In this document: positions 37,435 through 45,571 of the stretch, one piece after another
Layout: each line of letters begins with the position of its first letter
Numbering within the stretch: the stretch's first letter is position 1
From: Segatella copri
GTDB lineage: Bacteria > Bacteroidota > Bacteroidia > Bacteroidales > Bacteroidaceae
DNA length: 64,000 nt
Direction: 5' to 3'
Assembly (NCBI RefSeq): GCF_019127135.1
Contig: NZ_JAHOEA010000001.1
Coordinates: 1-64,000, forward strand
Notes under the pieces: generated by a model
What the model saw: the letters and a program-made list of their open reading frames with translations, nothing else
What the model was told of the DNA's origin: nothing
Database searches by the model: none
Translations under genes and position numbers: made by a program

Positions 37435-40074
37435 ATGGACATAGACAAAAATAAAAGAATCGGTCTTACCGATGAACAAGTTAAACAGAGTAGGGAACAG
37501 CATGGCAAGAACGTGCTTACCCCTCCTCAACGTACTTCATTATGGAAATTGTATTTGGATAAATATCGCGACCCGATTATCCAGATACTTCTTGTGGCGG
37601 CTTTTGTATCCCTTATCCTTGCTTTTATCGAAAAGAATTTCATGGAGACCATCGGTATCTTCGTGGCTGTTTTCCTTGCTACTACCGTAGGTTTCTATTT
37701 TGAGCGCGATGCGGCTAAGAAGTTTAATCTGCTCACGGCGCTCAGCGAAGAGCAGCCGGTTAAGGTGCGCCGCAATGGTAAGGTGATGGAGATTCCGCGC
37801 CACGATGTGGTGGTGGGAGATGTAGTGCTCGTGGAAGTGGGTGACGAGGTGCCTGCCGATGGCGAACTCATCGTCTGCAACGACCTGCAGATTAATGAAT
37901 CTGCCCTTACGGGCGAACCGGTTGCCGAGAAATCTCTGGAAGGCGGTGGCGATGGAGCCTATCCTCGCAACGTCATCCTCCGTTCTACCATGGTGATGAA
38001 TGGCAGGGGCGAGTTCGTGGTTACTGCCGTGGGCGATGCTACCGAGATTGGTAAGGTGGCGAAGAAATCTACTGAGCAGACTTCGGTGGAGACACCGCTT
38101 CACATGCAGCTCGACAAGTTGGCTAAGATGATTTCCAAGGTGGGCTCCGTAGTATCTGTGGCAGCCTTCTTCATCTTCCTGATTCACGATATCCTCACCA
38201 ATCCGGCATGGGGCGGCAAGGATTATTTCTATATGGCAGAAATCGTGCTGAAATACTTCATGATGGCTGTTACCCTGATTGTGATGGCGGTGCCGGAGGG
38301 ATTGCCGATGGCGATTACCCTTTCTCTGGCGCTCAACATGCGAAGGATGCTGAAGTCGAACAATCTGGTGCGCAAGCTTCATGCCTGCGAAACCATGGGT
38401 GCCGTTACCGTGATCTGTACCGATAAAACCGGTACGCTTACCCAGAACAAGATGCAGGTGAGTGCCCTGGAACTCAAGCAGGGTGATGAGACGTTGCTCG
38501 ATACTGCCATTGCCCTCAACTCTACAGCTGAGTTGAATGACGGCAAACCTATCGGAAACCCTACCGAGTCGGCTCTCCTGCTCTGGCTCGATGCCCAGGG
38601 CAAGGATTATGAAGAACTCCGCAAGCAGGTGAACGTGCTCAAGCAGTTGCCTTTCTCTACCGAGAGAAAGATGATGGCAACCTTGGCAGAAGTTGATGGC
38701 GAGACCTATCTCTTCGTGAAGGGTGCGCCTGAAATCGTGATGAAGAAATGCATCATCGAAGATAGAATGCAGAGACAGTCAGCCGAAGAACTCGATGAGT
38801 GGCAGCATAAGGCTATGAGAACCCTGGCGTTCGCCTATAAGAAGATAGAAGCTTCTATTATGAGAACTTCCAGAACCTCTACTGCCGAAGTGGTAGCACT
38901 TCTCGATGCCAACGACCTTCAGCTGCAGGCCATTGCAGCCATTACCGATCCTATCCGTCCGGATGTTCCTGCCGCCGTGCAGGAGTGCCGCCATGCGGGT
39001 ATCGAGGTGAAGGTGGTTACGGGTGATACGGCTGCCACCGCCTTGGAGATAGGCAAGCAGATAGGTGTCTTCGAAGATGAACCTGAGAATATCGGAGCTG
39101 ATGGCTCTCTGACCTCGCTCGACCAGCAGATGATTACGGGTGAACAGTGGGAGGCTCTTTCTGACGAAGAGGCTTACGAACGGGCGAAGGATATCCGTGT
39201 GATGAGCCGTGCCCGTCCTACCGATAAGCAGCGACTGGTGGCCATGCTCCAGAAGCGTGGCGAGGTGGTTGCCGTAACAGGCGACGGTACCAACGATGCT
39301 CCAGCGCTTCACTATGCCCATGTGGGCTTGTCGCTGGGTTCGGGAACTTCCGTGGCTAAGGAGGCTTCGGATATGACCCTGCTCGATGATTCCTTCAAGT
39401 CTATCGCCAACGCCGTGATGTGGGGACGCTCGCTCTATCGCAACCTGCAGCGCTTCCTCTTCTTCCAGTTGGTAGTAAACGTGGCAGCCCTCCTGCTGGT
39501 GCTTGGCGGCTCAGTTATCGGAACTGAAATGCCGTTGACGGTAACCCAGATTCTCTGGGTGAACCTTATCATGGATACCTTCGCAGCCTTGGCACTTGCC
39601 TCATTGCCTCCATCTCACGAGGTGATGAAGGATAAACCACGCAAGGCATCCGATTTCATCATCAACAAGAGCATCGGTTTCGGTATCCTGTTCTGCGGCA
39701 TCGTCTTCTTCCTCGTTATGTTTGCCCTGCTGGTTTACTGCGAGCGCAGAGGCAAGGGTGGAGTAGATGTGCATGAGCTGACCATGTTCTTCACCACCTT
39801 CGTGATGATACAGTTCTGGAACCTCTTCAATGCCAAGGCGCTGATGAGTCATCACACCGCTTTCCGCCATTTCCTGAAGGATAAGGGAATGATTCTGGTG
39901 CTTGTACTGGTATTGGTGGGTCAGTGGATCATCGTAACCTTCGGTGGCGAAATGTTCCGCACCACACCATTGTCGCTCCACGAGTGGCTGCTCATTATCG
40001 GCTCAACCTCCGTTGTTCTTTGGGCGGGCGAGCTGTGGAGAACTTTTAAGAGAATGATAGCAAAGAGAAGATAA
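37435..40074 (+). CDS. Calcium-translocating P2-type ATPase (PMCA/SERCA-like)
   Basis: 879 residues from ATG 37435 (MDIDKNKRIG); the frame is open further upstream but that part overlaps the promoter and a palindrome. A P2B/P2A ATPase: N-terminal cation-transporter domain, actuator TGEPVAEK, ion motif VPEGLPMAITLSLALNMRRM in helix 4 (the PEGL motif of Ca2+ pumps), phosphorylation site CTDKTGTLT, hinge GDGTNDAPALHYAHVG, and helices 5-10 with NLIMDTFAALALA. It pumps Ca2+ out of the cytoplasm. It is the first gene of a rightward set followed by ribF after 20 bp, with possible co-transcription. Confidence 0.9.
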   Translation: MDIDKNKRIGLTDEQVKQSREQHGKNVLTPPQRTSLWKLYLDKYRDPIIQILLVAAFVSLILAFIEKNFMETIGIFVAVFLATTVGFYFERDAAKKFNLLTALSEEQPVKVRRNGKVMEIPRHDVVVGDVVLVEVGDEVPADGELIVCNDLQINESALTGEPVAEKSLEGGGDGAYPRNVILRSTMVMNGRGEFVVTAVGDATEIGKVAKKSTEQTSVETPLHMQLDKLAKMISKVGSVVSVAAFFIFLIHDILTNPAWGGKDYFYMAEIVLKYFMMAVTLIVMAVPEGLPMAITLSLALNMRRMLKSNNLVRKLHACETMGAVTVICTDKTGTLTQNKMQVSALELKQGDETLLDTAIALNSTAELNDGKPIGNPTESALLLWLDAQGKDYEELRKQVNVLKQLPFSTERKMMATLAEVDGETYLFVKGAPEIVMKKCIIEDRMQRQSAEELDEWQHKAMRTLAFAYKKIEASIMRTSRTSTAEVVALLDANDLQLQAIAAITDPIRPDVPAAVQECRHAGIEVKVVTGDTAATALEIGKQIGVFEDEPENIGADGSLTSLDQQMITGEQWEALSDEEAYERAKDIRVMSRARPTDKQRLVAMLQKRGEVVAVTGDGTNDAPALHYAHVGLSLGSGTSVAKEASDMTLLDDSFKSIANAVMWGRSLYRNLQRFLFFQLVVNVAALLLVLGGSVIGTEMPLTVTQILWVNLIMDTFAALALASLPPSHEVMKDKPRKASDFIINKSIGFGILFCGIVFFLVMFALLVYCERRGKGGVDVHELTMFFTTFVMIQFWNLFNAKALMSHHTAFRHFLKDKGMILVLVLVLVGQWIIVTFGGEMFRTTPLSLHEWLLIIGSTSVVLWAGELWRTFKRMIAKRR

Positions 40075-40094
40075 TCCATCGAAATTCTTCTTAT

Positions 40095-41051
40095 ATGAAT
40101 GATAAAGACAGTATGAATACAATACATTATAACGATACCGTGCAGTTGCAGCCTTGTGTGGCAACCATCGGTTTCTTCGATGGGGTGCATCGGGGACATC
40201 AGTTCCTGATTCATCATCTCGTAGAGACGGCACGAAAGGATGGCTTGCAATCCACCGTCATCACTTTTGATGCGCATCCCCGCAAGGTATTGCAGGCGGA
40301 TTACCAGCCAGAGATGCTGAGTACGCTCGATTCCAAGTTGCTGCTGCTTTCGAAGACGGAAGTGGATAATGCCGTGGTGCTGCATTTCGACAAGGCGATG
40401 GCTGCGATGTCGGCAAGAGAGTTTATGCAGCAGGTGCTCCACGACCATCTCAACGTAAGGAAACTCTTCATCGGCTACGACCATCGCTTCGGTCACAACC
40501 GCGAGGAGACTTTCGAAGATTACGTGCGCTATGGCAAGGAGATGGGCATCGAGGTAATCAGGAACGAAGCCTTCCAGATAGATGGCATCAACATCTCTTC
40601 TTCTGTAATCCGCTCTTTCCTGAAAGAGGGAGAAGTGGAGATGGCAGCCCGGTGCCTCGGTTTCCCTTATACCCTCATCGGAAAGGTGGTGAATGGATTC
40701 CACGAAGGCAGAAAGCTCGGCTTCCCTACAGCCAATCTCGACATCTCGCACTTCGGACAGATGATTCCTGCCCCTGGCGTCTATGCCGTAAGGGTAAGAC
40801 TGGAGAATACGGTGGAATGGAAGCGGGGAATGATGAATGTGGGCAATCGCCCAACCTTCAATGGCAGACAACTGACGCTAGAGACGCACATCTTCAATTT
40901 CGACGGGGATATTTATGACCAACTCTTGCTCGTAAGCTTCGTGAAGCGAATAAGGGGCGAACAGAAGTTTGACAGTCCCGAGGAATTGGCGGCGCAGCTG
41001 AAAGAGGATGAGCAGACCATGCTGGATCTCTTTGAAAAGGAAGCGGAATGA
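40095..41051 (+). CDS. ribF: Bifunctional riboflavin kinase/FAD synthetase
   Basis: 318 residues. The N-terminal adenylyltransferase domain shows the nucleotidyl-transfer signature GFFDGVHRGHQFLI near residue 25 and ISSSVIRSFLKEG; the C-terminal flavokinase domain (about 185-310) has VVNGFHEGRKLGFPTANL and LETHIFNFDGDIYDQ. It converts riboflavin to FMN and then FAD in the cytoplasm. ATG 40095 is used; another in-frame ATG lies six codons on. Begins 20 bp after the Ca2+ ATPase stop. Confidence 0.95.
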   Translation: MNDKDSMNTIHYNDTVQLQPCVATIGFFDGVHRGHQFLIHHLVETARKDGLQSTVITFDAHPRKVLQADYQPEMLSTLDSKLLLLSKTEVDNAVVLHFDKAMAAMSAREFMQQVLHDHLNVRKLFIGYDHRFGHNREETFEDYVRYGKEMGIEVIRNEAFQIDGINISSSVIRSFLKEGEVEMAARCLGFPYTLIGKVVNGFHEGRKLGFPTANLDISHFGQMIPAPGVYAVRVRLENTVEWKRGMMNVGNRPTFNGRQLTLETHIFNFDGDIYDQLLLVSFVKRIRGEQKFDSPEELAAQLKEDEQTMLDLFEKEAE

Positions 41052-41101
41052 TAGCGAGAATGCTATTAACTATAAACGATTAATTATAAACAGTAAAAGC
41101 A

Positions 41102-41935
41102 ATGGCAAAGATTAATTTAAAGAGAGGTTTGACGGATATCGTCCTCTACCTGATTATATTTATAGTAGTACAGATTATCGTGATGTATGCTGGCGTAGGA
41201 ATCTGGGCGGGCATTAAGGGCGAAGGTTACCAAGCAACGCTCCTGGCTATCAGTTCGGGCAGCAATCCTATCCTGACGGCGCTTACCTCAGCGTTCAGCA
41301 ACGTTATCACCCTCGTCATCTTCCTGAAGACGAAGTGGACACCGCTGACCCGCGATTATCTGCTTTCCAAGCCTTGGACAACGCTTCTCTGGGTGGCATT
41401 GTTCACTCTGGGAACCATCATTCCTCTGGAGCTCATATATGAGCAGATAGGCATCGAGATGGACGAGAATACCGAGCAGATATTCGCATCGCTCATGAAG
41501 GAGCCTTGGGGCTATGTGGCTATCGGCGTTCTGGCGCCTTTTGCTGAGGAGGTTGTGTTCCGTGGAGCCGTTCTCCGCACCCTACTGGGTCTTATGAGCA
41601 AGAAGAACCATTGGGTAGCCATCATGATTTCGGCTGCCATCTTCGGTCTGGCTCACGCCAACGTAGCGCAGTTTGTCAATGCCCTCCTGCTGGGCTTACT
41701 CCTGGGTTGGATGTATTATCGCACCAAGAGTCTTGTTCCGGGCATCCTGCTCCACTGGGTGAATAATACGATGGCGTATGTCCTATCCAATATCATGCCT
41801 CAGAGCGATGGCAAACTCATCGACCTCTTCCATGGCGATGAGAAGACCATGTATTATGCCGTAGGCTTCTCTCTCTGCATCATGATTCCTAGTTTCATAC
41901 AGATGATTATCAGATTAAAGAAGGTGAAGGCTTAA
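41102..41935 (+). CDS. CPBP family intramembrane glutamic endopeptidase
   Basis: A 277-residue membrane protein with about eight helices. The CPBP/Abi/Rce1 motifs are present: the EE pair at 149-150 in AEEVVFRGAVL, with Arg 154, then FGLAHANVAQFVNALLLG with the first catalytic His, and HWVNNTMAY with the second His. The family cleaves prenylated or other membrane peptides; in bacteria roles include bacteriocin self-immunity and transporter processing. Starts 50 bp after ribF and ends at a hairpin. Confidence 0.85.
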   Translation: MAKINLKRGLTDIVLYLIIFIVVQIIVMYAGVGIWAGIKGEGYQATLLAISSGSNPILTALTSAFSNVITLVIFLKTKWTPLTRDYLLSKPWTTLLWVALFTLGTIIPLELIYEQIGIEMDENTEQIFASLMKEPWGYVAIGVLAPFAEEVVFRGAVLRTLLGLMSKKNHWVAIMISAAIFGLAHANVAQFVNALLLGLLLGWMYYRTKSLVPGILLHWVNNTMAYVLSNIMPQSDGKLIDLFHGDEKTMYYAVGFSLCIMIPSFIQMIIRLKKVKA

Positions 41936-41952
41936 GAGATAAATAAACGAGT

Positions 41953-41982
41953 AAAAAGGTTACCTGGATGGGTAGCCTTTTT
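41953..41982 (+). terminator. Terminator after the CPBP gene
   Basis: AAAAAGGTTACC (41953-41964) with GGTAGCCTTTTT (41971-41982), one wobble pair, ending in T. Confidence 0.75.
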
Positions 41983-42003
41983 TCAGATATATAAGTAGAT
42001 TTT

Positions 42004-42864
42004 ATGAAGATTATAGAAAGCAGTATCATAGGAAAGAAGAGCCCTGAGGCTTGTGAGGATGGAATGGTAGTTACTGATGATTTCATCGCAGTGATTGATG
42101 GCAGTACGAGCAAGACGCCGAAGCATCTCAATCCTGATATGAAGAACGGAAGATACGCCATGATGCTTATCTCGGAATATATTCGTGAGGAGTTGAAAGC
42201 GGATGCCTCGGTAGATGATTTCTGTCAGGGCGTGACAGCCTATATATATAATAAGGTGTATGAAAAGCTAGGGGTGGAAGAGCGGTTGAAGGAGCATCCG
42301 GAAGAGCGGCTTACCGCCTCGGCTATCCTTTATAGCCGGATAAGGAATGAGGTTTGGATGGTGGGCGATTGCCAGGCCATCATCAATGGAAAGCTTTATG
42401 AGAACGGCAAGCCTTATGAGCAGGAGATTGCCAGAAAGAGGGTAGAACTGATAGAGCAGGGCCTTTCGCCTGCTGAGGCTAGAAAGCAGATTGAACCATT
42501 GCTTATCAAGGCGATGCTTTCGGGGCAGAACCAGACCTATACGGTTATTGATGGATTTCCTATCTATCGGGAGGGAGTGAAGGTTGTCTCTGTTTCAGAT
42601 TCTTGTTCTGTTCAAGATTCTGTTCCAGCATCAGATTCTGTTTCTGCATCAGGTACAATTTCTGTCTCTTCCTCCGAGATTGTATTGGCGAGCGATGGCT
42701 ATCCGTTCCTGAAGCCAACCTTGGCAGCGAGCGAGGCGGCATTGGCAGAGCAGATTGCCAACGACCCTCAGAACATCCATTCCTTTATCGCCACCAAGGG
42801 CATCGTAGAGGGCAATAAGAGCTTTGATGATAGAACTTATATTCGATTTTCGCCAGAAAAATAA
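42004..42864 (+). CDS. PP2C-like phosphatase fold protein with a Ser-rich insert
   Basis: 286 residues. The order of acidic motifs suggests a diverged PP2C-type phosphatase: ACEDGMVVTDDFIAVIDGST (metal-binding Glu-Asp and Asp-Gly), RNEVWMVGDCQ (the GD of the core), EIVLASDGYP (SDG) and SFDDRTYI (the last Asp pair). It lacks a transmembrane segment and regulatory domain. Between the GD and SDG motifs lies an insert of about 30 residues, mostly Ser, Val, Asp and Ala, encoded by imperfect repeats of GATTCTGTT. The phosphatase assignment is inference from motif order; substrate unknown. It stands alone after a terminator. Confidence 0.6.
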   Translation: MKIIESSIIGKKSPEACEDGMVVTDDFIAVIDGSTSKTPKHLNPDMKNGRYAMMLISEYIREELKADASVDDFCQGVTAYIYNKVYEKLGVEERLKEHPEERLTASAILYSRIRNEVWMVGDCQAIINGKLYENGKPYEQEIARKRVELIEQGLSPAEARKQIEPLLIKAMLSGQNQTYTVIDGFPIYREGVKVVSVSDSCSVQDSVPASDSVSASGTISVSSSEIVLASDGYPFLKPTLAASEAALAEQIANDPQNIHSFIATKGIVEGNKSFDDRTYIRFSPEK

Positions 42865-42981
42865 AACACGGACAAATTGAATTTGTCCGGCTCGCTTGTC
42901 TGGCAGCTTGTAACTGTCAAATAATCAGAGATTTATAAGTCGCCGGACAATTTGTCCGGACAAATTCAATTTGTCCGTGTT
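42865..42981. repeat. MITE-like element with perfect 26-bp inverted ends
   Basis: The 26 bp at 42865-42890 are an exact inverted copy of 42956-42981, enclosing 65 bp. Each arm is itself nearly palindromic around GGACAAATT/AATTTGTCC, and a further CCGGACAA-TTTGTCCGG palindrome abuts the right arm. A T-run follows, so it may also terminate the PP2C-like gene. It begins directly after that gene's stop codon. Confidence 0.8.
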
Positions 42982-43130
42982 ATTTTTTTAGCATGAATTT
43001 GTAAAGAAAAGCAAGGATTTCCATCCGGCAAGCGATGTGTTCTCAAGAAGAAAACGATGAGTTCCAACCCGAGAAACGGTGAGTTTCGGGGGAGAAAACT
43101 ATGAGCTAGTATTTTTAACAAAGGGGCAAA
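42982..43130. repeat. Array D: motif copies every 22 bp
   Basis: CGATGTGTT (43033), CGATGAGTT (43055), CGGTGAGTT (43077) and CTATGAGCT (43099) are each 22 bp apart, followed in the first three by a GAGAAAA-like tail. Weaker units may extend to about 42991. No coding frame. Confidence 0.7.
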
Positions 43131-43278
43131 GGGTTAACAGGTTAACAGTTAACAGCTGTTTTTTGCATCCTCCCCCTCTCCCATACCTTATATTATATAT
43201 AAATATATATACTTATTATTATATGCGAGTGGGGGAAAGTATACATTTTGGGCTGTTAACTGTTAACCCTGTTAACCC
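43131..43278. repeat. Inverted-repeat element with GTTAACAG ends
   Basis: The 26 bp at 43131-43156, made of three GTTAACAG-like units, and the 27 bp at 43252-43278 are inverted copies differing by a single extra base, enclosing about 95 bp that include an AT-rich run. The ends use the same unit as the four terminator hairpins. Confidence 0.75.
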
Positions 43279-43464
43279 CCATCAGAAAAAAAGTACTCTC
43301 TCAAGAGTCTTTCTTAAGCATGTTAAGTGTCTTATATAGAGGCAAGTAAGAGTCATCAATGATGACCGGAAAGAGGCTTCAATGAAGCCTCGAAGTGGCA
43401 ATAAATTGAGTCACTTGTCTATTCTTTATCATACGCTTGCGTGCAAAATATATAAAATAAGTAA
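43279..43464. other. Spacer with several small hairpins, possible RNA
   Basis: Hairpins include GAGGCTTC-AAT-GAAGCCTC (about 43373-43391) and paired CAAGT/ACTTG blocks. There is no open frame and no clear promoter, so an RNA gene is only a guess. Confidence 0.3.
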
Positions 43465-43490
43465 GGGCTGCCAGTACATCCTGGCAGCCC
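43465..43490 (-). terminator. Terminator of the sigma/anti-sigma operon
   Basis: GGGCTGCCAG (43465-43474) with CTGGCAGCCC (43481-43490) and a 6-nt loop; TTACTTATTTT follows on the minus strand. Confidence 0.7.
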
Positions 43491-43593
43491 TATTACGTTA
43501 GTATGTTATGAAAAATTTGAGAGAATTGAAACTTCACAGCTTCAGAATTGTTTTACTAAACATGATTTTTTATAGAGAAAGCATAGAAATAAT

Positions 43594-44094
43594 CTACTTT
43601 AATAACGTTGGAGACGTTGTTGGAGTGCTTACCTGATCGATGCCTGTGCGTTGCATAGAATCTACTGAGGCAGAATCTCCCATGGCTACGGACACGCCCT
43701 TGCCACTCTTGATGTATCCTACGTTTTCAACAGAATCAATGTCATTGCTCTGGAAAGGAACTTGAGCTGCATTGCCCAATGTCAGGATGATAGCTACCAC
43801 GGCAGCAGCCTTGAAGAGAGGCTTCAGGCGCTCTGTCAATGAAACGACCTTTGCCTTGTTAGGCTTCTTGGTGTATTCATCCTCAATCAACGCCATCATC
43901 TTCTGGTCGAAGTCATCACCCAGCGCCTCTTGCTTAGCCTCGCCCATCTCGTAAGAGAAGAGCGCTTGGTATGGCTTCAGCTCGGCAGGCAACTCGTCCT
44001 GGCTGAAGAATGCGCGGAGAATCTCCTCTTCTTCGAGAGAAGTCTCGCCCTTCCAGTAGCGATCCAAAAGTTGGTTGATGTACTTATAATCCAT
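43594..44094 (-). CDS. Anti-sigma factor-like membrane protein (166 aa)
   Basis: An acidic N-terminal half (Asp/Glu-rich helices, residues 1-90) typical of the sigma-binding region of small Bacteroidetes anti-sigma proteins, then one membrane segment (about 92-108, FKAAAVVAIILTLGNAA), then a periplasmic tail of about 55 residues rich in Ser and Val. Translation is coupled to the sigma gene: the ATG lies 11 bp inside its end. Regulation of the cognate sigma factor is inferred from this arrangement; the signal is not known. Confidence 0.7.
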   Translation of the reverse strand: MDYKYINQLLDRYWKGETSLEEEEILRAFFSQDELPAELKPYQALFSYEMGEAKQEALGDDFDQKMMALIEDEYTKKPNKAKVVSLTERLKPLFKAAAVVAIILTLGNAAQVPFQSNDIDSVENVGYIKSGKGVSVAMGDSASVDSMQRTGIDQVSTPTTSPTLLK

Positions 44095-44599
44095 ATCTGT
44101 CGAATTGTTGAAATCTTTGTTTGACTGTTTGACGAGCCCTGAAGATGTTCACCTTGACCTGATCTTCCGTGATGCTGAGGATGTCTGCTATCTCCTTGTA
44201 GGATTTTCCTTCGATGTCTCGAAGCTGCAGACAGCTGCGCTGCTTTTCAGGCAACTCGTCGATAATATTCCTTACGATGTCCAGTTTGTCTTTCTGAATC
44301 ATCCTTTCGGAGGGGGTAGAAGTGTTTTCGTCTAACCTTTCTGTATTCTGCTCTTCCAGCGAATCATTCTGATTTTCCATCTTCTTGATGCGGTCGAGCG
44401 AGAGGTTGCGGGCGATGGTGAGGCTGTATGCCTCGATGGAGTCAAGCTCCTGCCATCTGTCGCGGGCGTTCCAGACTTTAATCAGCGTATCCTGCACAAC
44501 GTCTTCCGCTTCCTCCCGGTTGAGAGTAATGCGAAGGGCCAGTCTGAAGAGTTTGTTCTTCAGCGGCAAAACATCGTTTTGGAAACTGATTTCTTTCAT
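44084..44599 (-). CDS. ECF-type RNA polymerase sigma factor
   Basis: 171 residues with the two sigma regions: region 2 near residues 20-90 (LKNKLFRLALRITLNREEAEDVVQDTLIKVW) and region 4 from about 115 (ELPEKQRSCLQLRDIEGKSYKEIADILSITEDQVKVNIFRARQTVKQR), a complete helix-turn-helix for -35 recognition. Typical Bacteroidetes ECF length. It overlaps the downstream anti-sigma gene by 11 bp. No TonB receptor or surface-signalling partner adjoins, so the regulon is unknown. Confidence 0.9.
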   Translation of the reverse strand: MKEISFQNDVLPLKNKLFRLALRITLNREEAEDVVQDTLIKVWNARDRWQELDSIEAYSLTIARNLSLDRIKKMENQNDSLEEQNTERLDENTSTPSERMIQKDKLDIVRNIIDELPEKQRSCLQLRDIEGKSYKEIADILSITEDQVKVNIFRARQTVKQRFQQFDRYGL

Positions 44600-44719
44600 C
44601 CCTCTATAATTAATGACGACTATGTTATAAGAAAGTTACAACCAATCTTGATTTATTTCTATTTTTAACTCTTGTTAAGAAAAAAGGTGATGAATTCTTC
44701 ACTCTTCACTCTTTGTTCT

Positions 44720-45490
44720 TCACTTAATCACCGTTCCGTGCTTTCCGTCGATGGCGGTAGCAAGGGTGATAATCACCTCTTTCACACCAGCATCAATGGC
44801 TGCAAGGGCATTCTCCAACTTAGGAATCATGCCGCCTGCCACGGTACCATCTGCTTTATATCTCTCAAAATCGGCATGGGTAATTACTGGAATCACGCTG
44901 TCGTCATCCTCAGGATTACTGAGCACGCCTTTCTTTTCAAAACTATATATCAATGTCACATCGTAGTAAGGAGCCAGAGCCTTGGCTGTCTCGCTGGCTA
45001 TGGTGTCGGCATTGGTGTTGAGGATATTGCCCTTGCCGTCATGGGTCAATGGGGCCATCACTGGAGTAATGCCTTCATTTATAAGGGTCTGGAGCATCTT
45101 GCCGTTGGCACGCTCTACATCGCCCACGAATCCGAAGTCGATACCGTCCTTCAACGGACGCTTGTGACTGTGGATTACGTCCATATCAGCACCGGTCAGA
45201 CCGAGAGCATTCACGCCGTTAGCCTGGAGCTTGGCAACCAGGTTCTTGTTGACCAGACCGCCATAAACCATTGTTACCACTTCCAGCATGTCTGCATCGG
45301 TGATACGGCGTCCGTTTACCATCTTGCTCTCTATGCCGAGGGCTGCAGCTACCTTAGTGGCACGGCGGCCACCGCCATGTACCAATACTTTCTTGCCAGG
45401 GATGGCTGCGAAATCCTTCAAGAGCTGTGCCAGCTGTTCGCTGTCTTCAACGATGGCACCGCCTACCTTTACTACTGTTACTTTTTCCAT
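44720..45490 (-). CDS. argB: Acetylglutamate (or succinylglutamate) kinase
   Basis: 256 residues from ATG 45490 (MEKVTVVKVGG); the frame is open 15 codons further. Amino-acid kinase fold: VKVGGAIVEDSEQ for ATP, LVHGGGRRATKVAAALGIESKMVNGRRITDADM for the substrate, VNALGLTGADM, NTNADT and GTVAGGMIPKL near the end. It phosphorylates the acylated glutamate in arginine synthesis. Bacteroidetes use N-succinyl in place of N-acetyl intermediates, so the true substrate may be succinylglutamate. It is last in the topA-aroK-speA-argB run, and a GTGAAGA-type repeat overlaps its stop codon. Confidence 0.9.
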   Translation of the reverse strand: MEKVTVVKVGGAIVEDSEQLAQLLKDFAAIPGKKVLVHGGGRRATKVAAALGIESKMVNGRRITDADMLEVVTMVYGGLVNKNLVAKLQANGVNALGLTGADMDVIHSHKRPLKDGIDFGFVGDVERANGKMLQTLINEGITPVMAPLTHDGKGNILNTNADTIASETAKALAPYYDVTLIYSFEKKGVLSNPEDDDSVIPVITHADFERYKADGTVAGGMIPKLENALAAIDAGVKEVIITLATAIDGKHGTVIK

Positions 45491-45494
45491 CTTT

Positions 45495-45568
45495 AAGTTT
45501 AGTTTATAGTTTATAGTTAATAGTTTATAGGGCAATCTTGCTGTAAACTATTAACTATCAACTGTTAA
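45495..45568. repeat. Heptad repeats between speA and argB
   Basis: Six or more degenerate units of the type TTTATAG / TTAATAG / TATTAAC fill the spacer. They resemble those at 41070-41095 and 23925-23960. No coding frame. Confidence 0.55.
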
Positions 45569-45571
45569 TTC

